From an uncultured Spartobacteria bacterium (lineage in GTDB: Bacteria > Verrucomicrobiota > Verrucomicrobiia > Chthoniobacterales > Chthoniobacteraceae), in assembly GCA_903919125.1 (NCBI GenBank), contig CAIXGS010000069.1, positions 1 to 35,997 on the forward strand: a stretch of 35,997 nt of DNA. The letters run 5' to 3'. This document shows, in pieces, positions 14,596 through 24,228 of the stretch. The position numbers and the translations under genes were made by a program. The notes beneath the pieces were generated by a model. That model saw only the letters and a program-made list of their open reading frames with translations. It was not told the origin of the DNA and made no database searches. Within the stretch, counting starts at the first letter, position 1. Each line of letters starts with the position of its first letter.

Positions 14596-15384
14596 ATGAG
14601 CCTCTTGGAAGTCCGTAATCTAAAAACCTACTTCCCTGTGCATTCCAGTATCTTGCGCAGGCACGTTGACGACATTAAGGCGGTCGATGACGTGAGCTTT
14701 TCCATCGAGGCGGGAACCACCGTCGGTCTTGTGGGAGAAAGTGGTTCGGGCAAGTCGACCATTGGAAAGACGTTGCTTAAACTGATCCCGGCCACCTCGG
14801 GGCAAGTGCTGTTTGACGGGGTCGACATTCTCCCGATGAAGGAGAGCTTTTTCCGGCCGTTGCGGCGGCAAATGCAGCTCATTTTCCAAGATCCTTTCGG
14901 TTCGCTCAATCCGAGGCATTCCATCGGTCAAATCGTCGGGGAGGCTCTGGAAATTCATTTCCCCCAACTCAACCGCTCACAGCGCCAAGACCGTGTAGCG
15001 GAGTTGCTTAGGCAGGTGGGGCTTCAGGCGGAAATGGCGTCTCGTTTCCCTCACGAGTTTTCTGGAGGGCAGCGGCAGCGCATCGGAATCGCGCGGGCCT
15101 TGGCGGTGGAACCTCGCTTCATCGTGTGCGACGAACCCGTCAGCGCCTTGGACGTGAGTGTGCAGGCGCAGATCGTTAACCTATTGCAGGATCTGCAAGA
15201 GCAACTTGGGCTCACCTACCTTTTTATCGCTCACGATCTCGCCGTGGTGGAACACATCAGCAACCACGTTTTAGTGATGTACCGCGGGCACATTGTGGAA
15301 TCCGCTCCAGCCGCTCAAATTTACTCTGATCCGCAACACGACTACACACGGAAACTTTTGGCAGCAGTGCCCAAGTTTGCCTAG
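14596..15384 (+). CDS. OppF/DppF-type ABC transporter ATPase
   Basis: A 262-residue ATPase of the oligopeptide/dipeptide transporter class, which powers peptide import at the inner membrane. Walker [10 protein letters not shown] (47-55), Q-loop [12 protein letters not shown] (Gln99), signature FSGGQRQR (156-163), Walker [13 protein letters not shown] (176-187) and H-loop IAHDL are all intact. The SSILRR stretch before the core domain and the C-terminal [14 protein letters not shown] are typical of OppF. The partner OppD, permeases and binding protein are absent here, so it either serves a transporter encoded elsewhere or has another role. It lies 33 bp from both neighbours and is probably co-transcribed with thiG and rodA. 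Confidence 0.92.
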   Translation: MSLLEVRNLKTYFPVHSSILRRHVDDIKAVDDVSFSIEAGTTVGLVGESGSGKSTIGKTLLKLIPATSGQVLFDGVDILPMKESFFRPLRRQMQLIFQDPFGSLNPRHSIGQIVGEALEIHFPQLNRSQRQDRVAELLRQVGLQAEMASRFPHEFSGGQRQRIGIARALAVEPRFIVCDEPVSALDVSVQAQIVNLLQDLQEQLGLTYLFIAHDLAVVEHISNHVLVMYRGHIVESAPAAQIYSDPQHDYTRKLLAAVPKFA

Positions 15385-15417
15385 GGCATCACGGGCTTCG
15401 CAATCAACCTAAACGGC

Positions 15418-16524
15418 ATGACGCCTCTTTTACGCAAACTTCTCGGGATGAATTGGCTGCTGGTTGGCCTGACTATCCTGTTGTCTTTTTTCGGCGTCGT
15501 AGCCATCTACAGTGCCACGTACTTCCGAACCAGCGAGTACTGGGAAAAGCAGGCCATTTGGGTGGCAGGAGGACTCGGCGTATTTTTTACGGTGAGCATC
15601 ATGCACTACCGCTGGGTCAAATGGGCCGCCTTGCCCCTCTACCTAACCGGCACCATTCTCACCGCGCTGACTTACACGTCTCTCGGACAGGAGCACGGCG
15701 GGGCGAAATGCTGGCTACGCCTCCCAGGCATAGGCACGTTTCAACCCTCCCAGCTCGCTTTGATAGCTGGAGTGCTCACCGTCGCGCTTTTTCTCAGCCA
15801 GTTCGCCCGACTGCATCCGGTGCCAAAATTACTAGCCGTTGGAGCGATCATCGCTGCGCCGATGTTGCTTACCCTCAAGCAGCCTGACTTCGGAATGACC
15901 CTCGTGTGGATTCCCGTGATGTTGACCACTGCATTCGCCGCTGGATTGCCCAAACGGTATTTGCTGGCGATTTTACTGAGCGGGATGGCGTTGATGCCGC
16001 TCGTCATTAATTTCGGATTGAAGCCTTATCAGCGGCAGCGCTTGGTGACTTTTGTGGATCCGCAAATCGATCCGCAAGGCGCCAGCTACGCGATCAATCA
16101 GGCGCTCATCGCCATCGGCTCGGGAGGCTTTGCTGGTAAAGGGTTCAAGGCCACGGGAACTCAAGTCGAGCAGGGGTTCATCCCAGGTACGACGGTGCAC
16201 ACCGATTACATTTTCACCGCCATCGGTGAGCAGTGGGGCTTTTTGGGGAACGTTATTCTCATCAGCGCCTTCGGTGGGTTGCTCATTGCGTGTCTGTATT
16301 CTGCCCACAAATCAGCGGATGTTTACGGGCTAGTGATTTCCACAGGGTTCGCGATGCAAATCTTTTTTCATGTTTATCAAAACATCGGCATGACGATTGC
16401 AATCATGCCCATCACCGGGCTACCCCTGCCGCTGATATCCTACGGGGGCACGTTTTTGCTCATGAATATGTTCGCTTTGGGCTTGGTGAACTCCGTTTGG
16501 ATTCACCGGCGCGAAGTGGTTTAG
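15418..16524 (+). CDS. rodA: RodA, SEDS peptidoglycan polymerase
   Basis: A 368-residue multi-spanning membrane protein of the FtsW/RodA/SpoVE family, the glycosyltransferase that builds peptidoglycan during cell elongation with a class B PBP. The N-terminus MNWLLVGLTILLSFFGVVAI leads into about ten hydrophobic segments. Diagnostic stretches are GLKPYQRQRLVTFVDPQIDP followed by GASYAINQALIAIGSGG (the RodA central loop), FIPGTTVHTDYIFTAIGEQW and the C-terminal MPITGLPLPLISYGG. A lone rodA without mreBCD and pbp2 next to it means the elongasome genes are split. The gene ends 9 bp before the stop of the convergent radical SAM gene, with no room for a separate terminator. Confidence 0.93.
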   Translation: MTPLLRKLLGMNWLLVGLTILLSFFGVVAIYSATYFRTSEYWEKQAIWVAGGLGVFFTVSIMHYRWVKWAALPLYLTGTILTALTYTSLGQEHGGAKCWLRLPGIGTFQPSQLALIAGVLTVALFLSQFARLHPVPKLLAVGAIIAAPMLLTLKQPDFGMTLVWIPVMLTTAFAAGLPKRYLLAILLSGMALMPLVINFGLKPYQRQRLVTFVDPQIDPQGASYAINQALIAIGSGGFAGKGFKATGTQVEQGFIPGTTVHTDYIFTAIGEQWGFLGNVILISAFGGLLIACLYSAHKSADVYGLVISTGFAMQIFFHVYQNIGMTIAIMPITGLPLPLISYGGTFLLMNMFALGLVNSVWIHRREVV

Positions 16525-16533
16525 GGAGGCGCG

Positions 16534-18084
16534 TTAGACGTGCCGTTTCTGGCGTGAGGCGATGTTCCCAGTCCGGTTTTTGGGAATGTCTTCAATCACG
16601 TCGCCAGTTTCTAGAAACGGCAGGCGCTCCCGCTTAATTCCCCCACGGAACCAGTCGCCCCGAAGCACTTCTGCCACACCGATCTGATTTAGTTGCGTCG
16701 TGAGATAAAGGAACAAATGTTCCGCTAACGAAACGAGCGCGATGGAATGCTGACGTCCGACTCGCTCGCCGAGCCAGTCGCTGAACTTCAAAAATCGCTC
16801 AAAAGGAGAGGCGCCTTCGCTCCAAAGCAAAGGGAGCGTTTCAGAAAATCGACCGCTGTTCGCTAGCAAATCCCAGAACCTCGCAAAGCGGCGCAACCTT
16901 TGGAGCGTTTCAAAACTGAGTAGCCGATTTTGCAAAATTTCGTACGGAGGATGCGGGCTGTAGACCATGCCCCATTCACGGTCGTGACGTATGATCGGTG
17001 TTCCTCGCAACCGTTTGAGCATCCCAACCTGGATCTCCTGCGGCGCCATGCTCACCAACCGGTCGAAGCCGCGGCCGAAACTCTCCAACGTTTCCCCGGG
17101 CAATCCCACGATGAGATCCGCGTGAATGTGGACGCCCGTGTGCGCACGCAAATACCGAATGTTTTGCTCCAACTTCACGTAATTCTGCCGTCGGCTAATG
17201 TTCTTCGCCGTCTCCTCGTCGAAAGTCTGAATGCCCACTTCCAACTGCACTGCGCCCTTCGGAAACTGCCCAACTAAGGCGAGCAACGGCTCCGGCATGC
17301 GGTCGGGCACCATTTCAAAATGGACGAACATGCCGTCTACCCAGCGATCGAGGAAGAACTGCAAAATCGCCCGACTGGTGTTGATATTTAAATTGAAGGT
17401 GCGATCGATAAATTTGAACACCCGCGCACCTCTCGCCATCAGCGCTTCCAACTCCGATAAAAAACGCTCTAGGACAAACCCGCGCACCGGCACGTCCAAC
17501 GATGAAAGGCAAAACTCGCACGTAAACGGGCATCCCCGCGACGCCTCCACATACAACACCCGATGCGCTAAATCCTCCTCCGTGTATTCAGCGTAGGGAA
17601 ACTGTACCCGTTCCATGGCAGGTAATTCCGCAACGATAATTTTGGGCAACTTTTGTCCGCCTGCGAGGATTTCCCGGCAGACCTCCGCGAATTTCAAGTC
17701 CGCCTCTCCGGTGATCACGTGGTCTACCCAATCCAGCAGCGGCTGGGTATCGAGTTCGTAGCTAACCTCGGGCCCGCCTACGATCACGACCGTCTCAGGA
17801 CTGACCCGCTTGAGAATCGCCACGACTTCGGCCGTCAGCGCTGTGTTCCAAATGTAGACGCCCAGCCCGATAATGCGGGGTTTGTGGCGCAACAATTCCG
17901 AGGCGATCTCCAGCGGCTTTTGTTTGATTTCAAACTCCAAAATCCGAGCCCGCTCCCGCATCTCGCCCAAGTTCGCCAGCAGATAGCGCAACCCGACCGA
18001 CGCATGGATATAGCGGGCGTTGATCGTTGCCAGCAGAATATCCGTGCGCCCATCTGTACCTTCCTCGTTGGTTGACACCTCCAT
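16534..18084 (-). CDS. B12-binding domain radical SAM protein (DUF4080-like C-terminus)
   Basis: A 516-residue protein. An N-terminal B12-binding Rossmann-like domain (about 14-150, with IIGLGVYIWNT and VIVGGPEVS) precedes a radical SAM barrel. The 4Fe-4S motif is CxxxCxxC in EASRGCPFTCEFCLSS (Cys185, Cys189, Cys192), followed by HFEMVPDRMPE and HADLIVGLPGET. A C-terminal region of about 150 residues resembles DUF4080. Such proteins perform radical methylations or rearrangements in cofactor, lipid or natural-product metabolism, and the substrate cannot be told from sequence. There is no neighbouring biosynthetic cluster. The thiD gene stops 36 bp upstream on the same strand, so the two may be co-transcribed. 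Confidence 0.88.
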   Translation of the reverse strand: MEVSTNEEGTDGRTDILLATINARYIHASVGLRYLLANLGEMRERARILEFEIKQKPLEIASELLRHKPRIIGLGVYIWNTALTAEVVAILKRVSPETVVIVGGPEVSYELDTQPLLDWVDHVITGEADLKFAEVCREILAGGQKLPKIIVAELPAMERVQFPYAEYTEEDLAHRVLYVEASRGCPFTCEFCLSSLDVPVRGFVLERFLSELEALMARGARVFKFIDRTFNLNINTSRAILQFFLDRWVDGMFVHFEMVPDRMPEPLLALVGQFPKGAVQLEVGIQTFDEETAKNISRRQNYVKLEQNIRYLRAHTGVHIHADLIVGLPGETLESFGRGFDRLVSMAPQEIQVGMLKRLRGTPIIRHDREWGMVYSPHPPYEILQNRLLSFETLQRLRRFARFWDLLANSGRFSETLPLLWSEGASPFERFLKFSDWLGERVGRQHSIALVSLAEHLFLYLTTQLNQIGVAEVLRGDWFRGGIKRERLPFLETGDVIEDIPKNRTGNIASRQKRHV

Positions 18085-18120
18085 AGCGTGGCGTTATTCA
18101 CCAATAATCAGCCCGTCCAT

Positions 18121-18933
18121 CTAGCGCGCAAAGTGATGCAGGGCATCAGTTTGTTGTCCACTGCATTCCCAGCGCAAGTGCCCGGAAACTGCCCGACTCA
18201 CGAATTGCTTGGCGACCCCCACCGCCTCGACAAGCCCAGCTCCCTTACCTAGTTCCGCAGCAACCGCTGCCGAATACGTACAACCCGTTCCATGGGTGGA
18301 TACTCCATACACAAAAGGTGCTTCAAAAAGATGCTCCGTGCCGTCGGGTTGGATGAGCAGATCGCTCGCCATGGCCTCCTTCAAGTGACCGCCCTTCATC
18401 AGGAAAGCGGTGCCAAACTTTTTTACTAAAACATGACCGGCTTCGCGCAAGGCGTCCCGCCCCGCAATGGGCTCGCCCAAAAGTACGGCAGCCTCGTCGA
18501 GATTTGGCGTAATGAGCGCTGCCAAAGGAAAAAGACCCTCGCAATAAACAGCCACCGCCTCGTTCTCCAAGAGGCTGTCTCCTGAAGTTGCAACCATCAC
18601 CGGGTCAACCACAAGAGGAGGAAGCGCGCATCTCACGGCGACTTCTCCCAAGGTTCTAATTACCGCACGAAGAATTTCCGTGGAATACAACATCCCAGTT
18701 TTGAGCGCAGCGACGGGAAACGCTTCAAACAGCAAACGAATCTGTTCGGCCACAAGCGCAGGCGGGACACCGTAAATGGCGCTCACTTTTCCAGGGACTT
18801 CAGCCACAACGCAAGTCACAGCGGTCAAGCCATATACCTCAAGCGCGCTCATGGTCTTTAGATCGGCTTGGATGCCGGCTCCCGCACTGTTGTCGGAACC
18901 TGCAATGGAAAGAACTGGCGGGAGACTGTGCAT
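18121..18933 (-). CDS. thiD: Hydroxymethylpyrimidine/phosphomethylpyrimidine kinase ThiD
   Basis: A 270-residue ribokinase-fold enzyme that phosphorylates HMP to HMP-P and HMP-PP for thiamine synthesis. The ATG at 18933 gives the family start MHSLPPVLSIAGSDNSAGAG; an ATG at 18963 would add ten residues. Further signatures are DLKTMSALEVYGLTAVTCV, the DPVMVATSGDSLL active region, the LITPNLDEAAVLLG strand and the anion hole VSTHGTGCTYSAAVAAELGKG. No ThiE fusion is present. An intrinsic terminator lies about 130 bp upstream, so it starts its own unit. No TPP riboswitch is visible in the short leader. Confidence 0.94.
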   Translation of the reverse strand: MHSLPPVLSIAGSDNSAGAGIQADLKTMSALEVYGLTAVTCVVAEVPGKVSAIYGVPPALVAEQIRLLFEAFPVAALKTGMLYSTEILRAVIRTLGEVAVRCALPPLVVDPVMVATSGDSLLENEAVAVYCEGLFPLAALITPNLDEAAVLLGEPIAGRDALREAGHVLVKKFGTAFLMKGGHLKEAMASDLLIQPDGTEHLFEAPFVYGVSTHGTGCTYSAAVAAELGKGAGLVEAVGVAKQFVSRAVSGHLRWECSGQQTDALHHFAR

Positions 18934-19052
18934 CGCCTCCACGTAACGGGCAAAGGGGCGCACGGCGCAAGCGGAGACTTCGAGATTTGCCGCACGATCC
19001 GCTTTGGAAAGGGTGCAATTTGGAAGGCGCAGACCTTTCTCACGAAAACGCC

Positions 19053-19098
19053 GAAAAAAGAAAGGGGCCGCCGGTGAGTGATCTCACGCGACGGCCCC
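19053..19098 (-). terminator. Intrinsic terminator of the 19221-20051 gene
   Basis: Read on the minus strand, a GC-rich hairpin (arms GGGGCCG with a near-complete extension to GTGAG, 19064-19098) is followed by TTTCTTTTTTC (19053-19063). It lies 123 bp beyond the stop of the coiled-coil protein gene and separates it from thiD. Confidence 0.75.
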
Positions 19099-19220
19099 AG
19101 TGTTCCCCCCCAGAACAATAAGCTTTATCCCGCAGGCGAAGGGTTCTTAGGAAGGTGAACGACTTTTTTTGAAATTTTAATGAGAGTTAGTCTGCGCTGC
19201 CTCAGGCTCGCCGTCGCTTC

Positions 19221-20051
19221 CTACTTAACTTTGTGGAGATAACCCATTCCAATGCCGACCGAAGACCAACCGGTGGGGCCGATCTTAAACTCAGTGTCGT
19301 ATTCGAGATCTACGGGAGCCTTTTCGCTAAGGATTATTGGGCTACCTAGTTGCGTGCCAATGGGGGCCGGAACCAGTTGGTAGCGGTTAAGAAGCGAACT
19401 ATCGACGGAGTCTGGAAAGTGGGAACGCAACTGTTCCAGCGAAAGGGGCGGTTGTCCTCCTGAGGCTTTCATGAAGTCGCCAAAGGCCTGCATGGCGATG
19501 GTTGCAAAACGGTCCTTGGCTTGCTTGCGGATTTCCGCAAGAGCTTTGCGCACACCGATATCTGAATCAAGATCCGCCTCCTTTGCAAAGTGTAGCCAGT
19601 CGCCCTCATCCAAGTATTGTAATTCGGGAATGTCTAATTCCGTTTGTCGCTGAAGCTGCGCATTGAGGCGGCCCGCTTTGAGCGCCAGCGCCAAGACGGC
19701 TTTGGTGAAGGGAAGTTCACTCTCGGAATCTGCTTTTTGTGCCGAGGACTGGACTGCAATGGGAACCGCTTTCCCAGAAGGGTTGGAGCCGCTTCTTACG
19801 TGCTCGGCTAGCTGCGCCTTAAGATGCTGGGTCTCCGCTTCCAAGGAGACAATTTTCGTCAAAGCCTCCCGCTTCTCTGTCTGGATAGATTCCAACTGAA
19901 GGGTCAGCTGCGCCTGTTCGCTTTGGGGAAGTTCGCTGACATTGGCTCGGGGCGCCTCAATCGCCGTCGGACGACTGAGCTCCATGGCCAGCGCTGCGAT
20001 CGCGCAAAGAAGCAGACTCCACAGCAGCCATAGTTTTTTGAATGAGTTCAC
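19221..20051 (-). CDS. Exported or membrane-anchored coiled-coil protein, unknown function
   Basis: A 276-residue protein with an N-terminal hydrophobic segment (KLWLLWSLLLCAIAALAM, 6-23) that could be a signal peptide or an anchor. Residues 45-85 are rich in Q, E, K and L in heptad-like spacing (QAQLTLQLESIQTEKREALT onward), a likely coiled coil. A second helical domain at 110-200 leads to a C-terminal region of about 60 residues ending GWSSVGIGMGYLHKVK. I recognise no family. It is a single-gene unit bounded by intrinsic terminators on both sides. A structural envelope role is possible but only a guess. Confidence 0.8.
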   Translation of the reverse strand: MNSFKKLWLLWSLLLCAIAALAMELSRPTAIEAPRANVSELPQSEQAQLTLQLESIQTEKREALTKIVSLEAETQHLKAQLAEHVRSGSNPSGKAVPIAVQSSAQKADSESELPFTKAVLALALKAGRLNAQLQRQTELDIPELQYLDEGDWLHFAKEADLDSDIGVRKALAEIRKQAKDRFATIAMQAFGDFMKASGGQPPLSLEQLRSHFPDSVDSSLLNRYQLVPAPIGTQLGSPIILSEKAPVDLEYDTEFKIGPTGWSSVGIGMGYLHKVK

Positions 20052-20155
20052 CGTGAGTGTCTTTATGCTAACTTTGCAGTGCCCAAGTCGGTTAGGCGAT
20101 TTTATTCAAGGAGGTTTCGCCCATAGAAATCAGTCCCTGCAGGCGCATCAAAGCA

Positions 20156-20190
20156 CAAAAAAGAGTGCCCCGTGAGATGCACTCTTTTTG
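20156..20190 (-). terminator. Intrinsic terminator after the Gfo/Idh gene
   Basis: Arms CAAAAAAGAGTGC (20156-20168) and GCACTCTTTTTG (20179-20190) form a long stem with A-tract and T-tract ends, so it can work in both directions. On the minus strand it lies about 50 bp past the oxidoreductase stop. Confidence 0.8.
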
Positions 20191-20237
20191 TTTAACGTGA
20201 CGACGGCGCTGCTTCGTCAGTCAGTTTAAGCTGGGGC

Positions 20238-21545
20238 TTAAGACCCTACGATTTTGTAATCGCGGGAATTAGGAAGCGTATAGCCACCTTCAGCATTGGA
20301 CTTAACGGGCGGGGCCGTGGTGGGATCGAGCGACTCGGGCAAAATGGAATCGTTAAGTGCGAGCACTTGGTCCCACTTGAGTTCCTTACCGGTGTAGGCG
20401 GCATAACGCGCTAGCGTGGCGGTGAACGTACTGGTGGCACCGTAGTGCGCGTCGTTGTGCGCGGTATTGGTGCGAATGAATTTATGCAACTCATTGTGCT
20501 CCACTTGGTAGGGATTCTCAGATTTACCTTCGAACTTCCACACGATGTTGCCTTTGTAATCCGTGATCTTGCCGACTTCACACATCCCCTTGGTCCCACG
20601 GAAGTCTTCGCTCACGCGCCCTTGGCCGGGATACTGCCGGCACTGGCTCGCAACGGAAACGCCACTCGGATAGATGAGGTTGACCGCGAAATGATCGAAA
20701 ATTTCGCTGGGTTGGTCCGGAGTGATCACGCGACGGCCTCCGACGCCGAACGCGCTGACAGGCGTCTGCCCGAGGAACCAGTTGGCGACGTCAATGTTGT
20801 GCACATGCTGTTCGCAAATATGATCACCGGAGAGGTACGCAAAGTGGTACCAATTGTGGACCTGCGCCATGTAAGGAGTCATGCCTTCGTCAGGCTTGCG
20901 CCACCAGATGCCGCTGCCATTCCAGTAGACGTTGGCTTGGATGATATCGCCGATTGCTCCATCCATAACACGCTTGTGTGTCTCGCGATATTTTTCGTCG
21001 TAATGCCGCTGCAAACCAACCACGACTTTCAGCCCTTTTTTATCGGCTTCCTTGGCGGCTTCCAGTACGCGGCGAGTGCCTGCGGCGTCGACGCTCACGG
21101 GCTTTTCCATGAACACGTGTTTACCGGCTGCAACGGCTGCGGCGAAGTGCGCGGGGCGGAAGCCGGGAGGCGTCGCGAGAATCACCATATCACACAACGG
21201 CAACACTTTAAGAAATGCGTCCAAGCCGGAGAACGTGGTTTCCGGGGTCACTTCGACCTTATCCCCATGTTTGGTTTTAAGGTTGCGTGCCGTACCTTCT
21301 GCCTTGTTCGCAAAAGCGTCTGCAACGGCCACTAACTTCACGTTGGAACCGGGCACGCTCAGTGTCTGGTCCGCTGCACCTGAACCGCGGCCGCCGCAAC
21401 CAATGAGACCGACGCGAATGAGCGTGTTATCGCCGCCCGTCTGGCCGCGCATGACATAAGGGAAAGTCATGATGCCTGCGCTAAGCACGCCTGCTGTTTT
21501 AATTACATCACGACGGGAGAGACCTGGAGATTGGATTTCTGACAT
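20238..21545 (-). CDS. Gfo/Idh/MocA family oxidoreductase, Tat-exported
   Basis: A 435-codon NAD(P)-dependent sugar or polyol oxidoreductase. The ATG at 21545 gives MSEIQSPGLSRRDVIKTAG, in which SRRDVIK is a twin-arginine signal, ending near FPYVMRGQ. The Rossmann fold begins RVGLIGCGGRGSGAADQTL and continues MVILATPPGFRPAHFAAAVA and HVFMEKPVSVDAAGTRRVLE, with the EKP lysine. The substrate-domain signature HEQHVHNIDVANW-like sequence is present as CEQHVHNIDVANWF. Verrucomicrobia and planctomycetes carry many such exported paralogues, often beside sulfatases and DUF1080 proteins, fitting periplasmic breakdown of glycans. Cofactor NAD(P) would have to be loaded before export. An upstream start at 21617 adds 24 residues that would bury the signal. 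Confidence 0.92.
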   Translation of the reverse strand: MSEIQSPGLSRRDVIKTAGVLSAGIMTFPYVMRGQTGGDNTLIRVGLIGCGGRGSGAADQTLSVPGSNVKLVAVADAFANKAEGTARNLKTKHGDKVEVTPETTFSGLDAFLKVLPLCDMVILATPPGFRPAHFAAAVAAGKHVFMEKPVSVDAAGTRRVLEAAKEADKKGLKVVVGLQRHYDEKYRETHKRVMDGAIGDIIQANVYWNGSGIWWRKPDEGMTPYMAQVHNWYHFAYLSGDHICEQHVHNIDVANWFLGQTPVSAFGVGGRRVITPDQPSEIFDHFAVNLIYPSGVSVASQCRQYPGQGRVSEDFRGTKGMCEVGKITDYKGNIVWKFEGKSENPYQVEHNELHKFIRTNTAHNDAHYGATSTFTATLARYAAYTGKELKWDQVLALNDSILPESLDPTTAPPVKSNAEGGYTLPNSRDYKIVGS

Positions 21546-21621
21546 AGATAGGGAAGGGAACTGAAGTTTGGGGTGAAGCAAAGTTCTTAACTCAGCTTTG
21601 AGTATTGATCCAGACAAGGTT

Positions 21622-21658
21622 TAAAAATTAGGGCCGCCCCTTTGGAAAGGAGCGGCCC
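21622..21658 (-). terminator. Intrinsic terminator of pnp
   Basis: Arms GGGCCGCCCCTTT and AAAGGAGCGGCCC (21631-21658) pair with one mismatch around TGG. On the minus strand TAATTTTTAAA follows. It lies 31 bp past the pnp stop. Confidence 0.78.
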
Positions 21659-21689
21659 GTACTCGTTTTAGAGAATCAGTCGGCGCGAA

Positions 21690-23834
21690 TTAGTGCGAAT
21701 GCGTTTCCGCAGGGGCTCCACCAGCAGCCTCGTCGCGGTCTTTCATCGCGGCCCGACGGGACAGCTTTACGCGGCCCTTGTCGTCGATCCCGATGCACTT
21801 GACCCAAACCAACTCGCCCACCTTGACGACGTCGTCCGTCTTAGCCACTCGGAAGTCTGCGAGCTCCGAGATGTGGCACAGGCCGTCTTTGCCGGGAAGC
21901 ACTTCGATGAAGGCCCCGAATTCTTTGAGTGAAACCACGCGACCTTGATAGGTCTGGCCAACTTCAATCTCCGCCGTCATCCCGGTAATGATCTGACGCG
22001 CACGCGCCATGCCTTCAGGATTGTTGGAGTAGATATGAACCTTGCCGTCGTCGTCGATATTGATCTCGCAACCCGTCTCAGCGACGATGCTCTTGATGTT
22101 CTTGCCTCCTGGCCCGATGAGTTGACCGATCTTGTCCACAGGGATTTTGACCGTCTCAATGCGAGGCGCGTACTTGGAAAGATCCGAGCGGTGCCCTGGA
22201 ATAACCGAGTGCATGAACGCGAGAATCTCTGTGCGCAAGCGCTTGGCTTCGTGAATGGCGGCGACCATAATGTCGTGCCGTAACCCCGTGAGCTTGAGAT
22301 CTAACTGGAAGCCTGTGATGCCGTTTTCGGTGCCGCAGATCTTGAAATCCATGTCGCCATAGTGATCTTCGCTGCCGATGATGTCTGACAAAATGGCGTG
22401 CCGACGCAGTGTGTCTCCCTCGAACTCAGTGACGAGTCCTACGGAAATTCCTGCAACTGGAGTCTTGATGGGCACCCCGGCGTCCATCAAAGCGAGGCAG
22501 CCGCCGCACACGCTGGCCATTGAGGAGGAACCGTTGGATTCCATGATTTCAGAGGAAACCCGGATCGCGTAGGGGAAGTCTTCCACTGAGGGAATCACCG
22601 GCGCGAGCGAACGCTCGGCGAGTGCGCCATGGCCGATTTCGCGACGTCCTGGGCTGCCTGTGCGGCCCGTTTCGCCGACGGAAAACGGAGGGAAGTTGTA
22701 ATGCAAAATGAAGCGCTTGGAGGTCGCCCCGCCGGTGTAGCCGTCCAGATCCTGAGCTTCGCCAGTGGTTGCAAGGGTCGCGAGGGCAACCGCTTGGGTT
22801 TCACCGCGAGTGAATACGGAGGAACCGTGGGAGCGCGGTAGCAAGCCGACTTCGCCAGAGAGGGGGCGCAACTCGTTGAGCTGACGGCCATCACAGCGCA
22901 CCGACTTGTCCAACACCGAAATCCGGAACGCCTTCTTCTGCAAATAATCAAAAGCTTGGCTAACTTCAAATGGCGTCGCCAGAGGGAATTGTGCCTTCAC
23001 CGCTGCGGCAACTTCGTCGCGGAGTGCTGCCACAGCTTTCCCGCGTGCCACTTTACCTGGCAGGTAGATGGCTGCTTCGATGCGATCGCCTGCAACGCTG
23101 TAGGCGATTTCCAAAATGTCGTCCCGAACTACCATAAGTGGGACTTCGCGCTTGGGTTTGCCCGCCAAGGCTGCGAGCTGGATCTGTGCTTCGACTAGGG
23201 CCCGAGCGTGGATTTGGGCGAATTCGAGAGCCGCAATGAATTCAGCTTCAGGCAATTCACTCGCTTCACCTTCGATCATGACGCACTCGTCCTTGGAGCC
23301 CACATAGACAAGGTCCATGTCGCTGAGCGCCTGCTGGGCGTGAGTCGGATTGGCCACAAAATGACCATCCACGCGTCCGATACGCACGGCCCCAACGGGA
23401 CCCGCGAAGGGAATGTCAGAAACCATCAGCGCGGCGGATGCACCGTTGATGGAAAGCATGTCCGGATCGTTCTCTCCGTCTGCGCTGAGCATGACGGTAA
23501 TGATTTGGGTATCGTAAAGGTAGCCCTTCGGAAACAAAGGCCGCAGAGGACGATCCGTCATGCGAGAGGTGAGGATTTCCTTTTCGCTGGGGCGACCTTC
23601 GCGGCGGAAATACCCGCCGGGGAACTTGCCCACGGCCGCCGCTTTTTCGCGGTAGTCAACGGTGAGTGGGAAGAAGTCTTGGCCGTCCTTGATTTTGGTC
23701 GCGGACACGGCTGACACGAGGATGATGGTTTCGCCGCACTGCACGGTGACCGCACCGTCAGCGAGTTTTGCAAGTTTACCCGTTTCGAAACGGATGGTGG
23801 TGGAGCCGATCTGGCTCGATACATTATGGATCAT
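21690..23834 (-). CDS. pnp: Polynucleotide phosphorylase
   Basis: The 714-residue 3'-to-5' phosphorolytic exoribonuclease of RNA turnover. Two RNase PH domains are present: the first carries [20 protein letters not shown] and [20 protein letters not shown], the second [20 protein letters not shown] and [19 protein letters not shown] with [19 protein letters not shown] domain (about 558-605, [20 protein letters not shown]) and an S1 domain (about 622-700, [20 protein letters not shown]) complete it. Length and domains match the family. rpsO is the upstream neighbour on the same strand, the classical order, but an intrinsic terminator and about 350 bp of leader separate them here. Confidence 0.97.
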   Translation of the reverse strand: MIHNVSSQIGSTTIRFETGKLAKLADGAVTVQCGETIILVSAVSATKIKDGQDFFPLTVDYREKAAAVGKFPGGYFRREGRPSEKEILTSRMTDRPLRPLFPKGYLYDTQIITVMLSADGENDPDMLSINGASAALMVSDIPFAGPVGAVRIGRVDGHFVANPTHAQQALSDMDLVYVGSKDECVMIEGEASELPEAEFIAALEFAQIHARALVEAQIQLAALAGKPKREVPLMVVRDDILEIAYSVAGDRIEAAIYLPGKVARGKAVAALRDEVAAAVKAQFPLATPFEVSQAFDYLQKKAFRISVLDKSVRCDGRQLNELRPLSGEVGLLPRSHGSSVFTRGETQAVALATLATTGEAQDLDGYTGGATSKRFILHYNFPPFSVGETGRTGSPGRREIGHGALAERSLAPVIPSVEDFPYAIRVSSEIMESNGSSSMASVCGGCLALMDAGVPIKTPVAGISVGLVTEFEGDTLRRHAILSDIIGSEDHYGDMDFKICGTENGITGFQLDLKLTGLRHDIMVAAIHEAKRLRTEILAFMHSVIPGHRSDLSKYAPRIETVKIPVDKIGQLIGPGGKNIKSIVAETGCEINIDDDGKVHIYSNNPEGMARARQIITGMTAEIEVGQTYQGRVVSLKEFGAFIEVLPGKDGLCHISELADFRVAKTDDVVKVGELVWVKCIGIDDKGRVKLSRRAAMKDRDEAAGGAPAETHSH

Positions 23835-24170
23835 AGTTAGTTATCAAAAACCCGAGTTTTTCCTGATCCCTGGCTCGTAGCCCAGCAACCTCTCGCGGGA
23901 GGTGTTGGTTGTCTGGTCTTTTGGCGTGCTGTAAGCGGTTAGGCTAAACGCGATTAAACCAAGAGGGGCAAGCGGGTCGCAATGCACGGGGTTCAACGCG
24001 TTAAATGCGCTGGCGTGAGGCGGCTGGGCTGCGTCCAAGGGTTTCAGGTTCCCCGCCCCGGGTAAGTTTTGCGGGGTATTTGGGGAGACGAATGAGAAAA
24101 AAAGAAGAAAGGCAAGCGGAGTGAGAAGTTTTTTCGCCAGATTTGTTGAGAATTCGGCGAGTCATCTATC
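23835..24170. other. pnp leader region
   Basis: A long non-coding interval between the rpsO terminator and pnp. Close to the pnp start, on the minus strand, two hairpins can form: AAAAAC-TCGG-GTTTTT, and a stem from CAACACCTC and GAGGTTG-type arms (about 23886-23907). pnp leaders in enterobacteria are cleaved by RNase III and bound by PNPase, so a similar autoregulatory leader is possible but not shown. Confidence 0.35.
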
Positions 24171-24210
24171 TCCTGCGAAAAACAACGCCCCCGAAAATTG
24201 GGGGCGTTGT
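24171..24210 (-). terminator. Intrinsic terminator of rpsO
   Basis: Arms ACAACGCCCCC (24182-24192) and GGGGGCGTTGT (24200-24210) form a perfect 11-bp stem with a 7-nt loop. On the minus strand it is followed by a T run (TTTTTCG). It starts 19 bp past the rpsO stop. Confidence 0.85.
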
Positions 24211-24228
24211 GTCGCTAAAATTTGCCAG

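Noticed and set aside
20445-21335. 296-codon plus-strand frame
   Set aside because: It lies wholly within the Gfo/Idh oxidoreductase gene on the other strand, which has a Tat signal and full family motifs.
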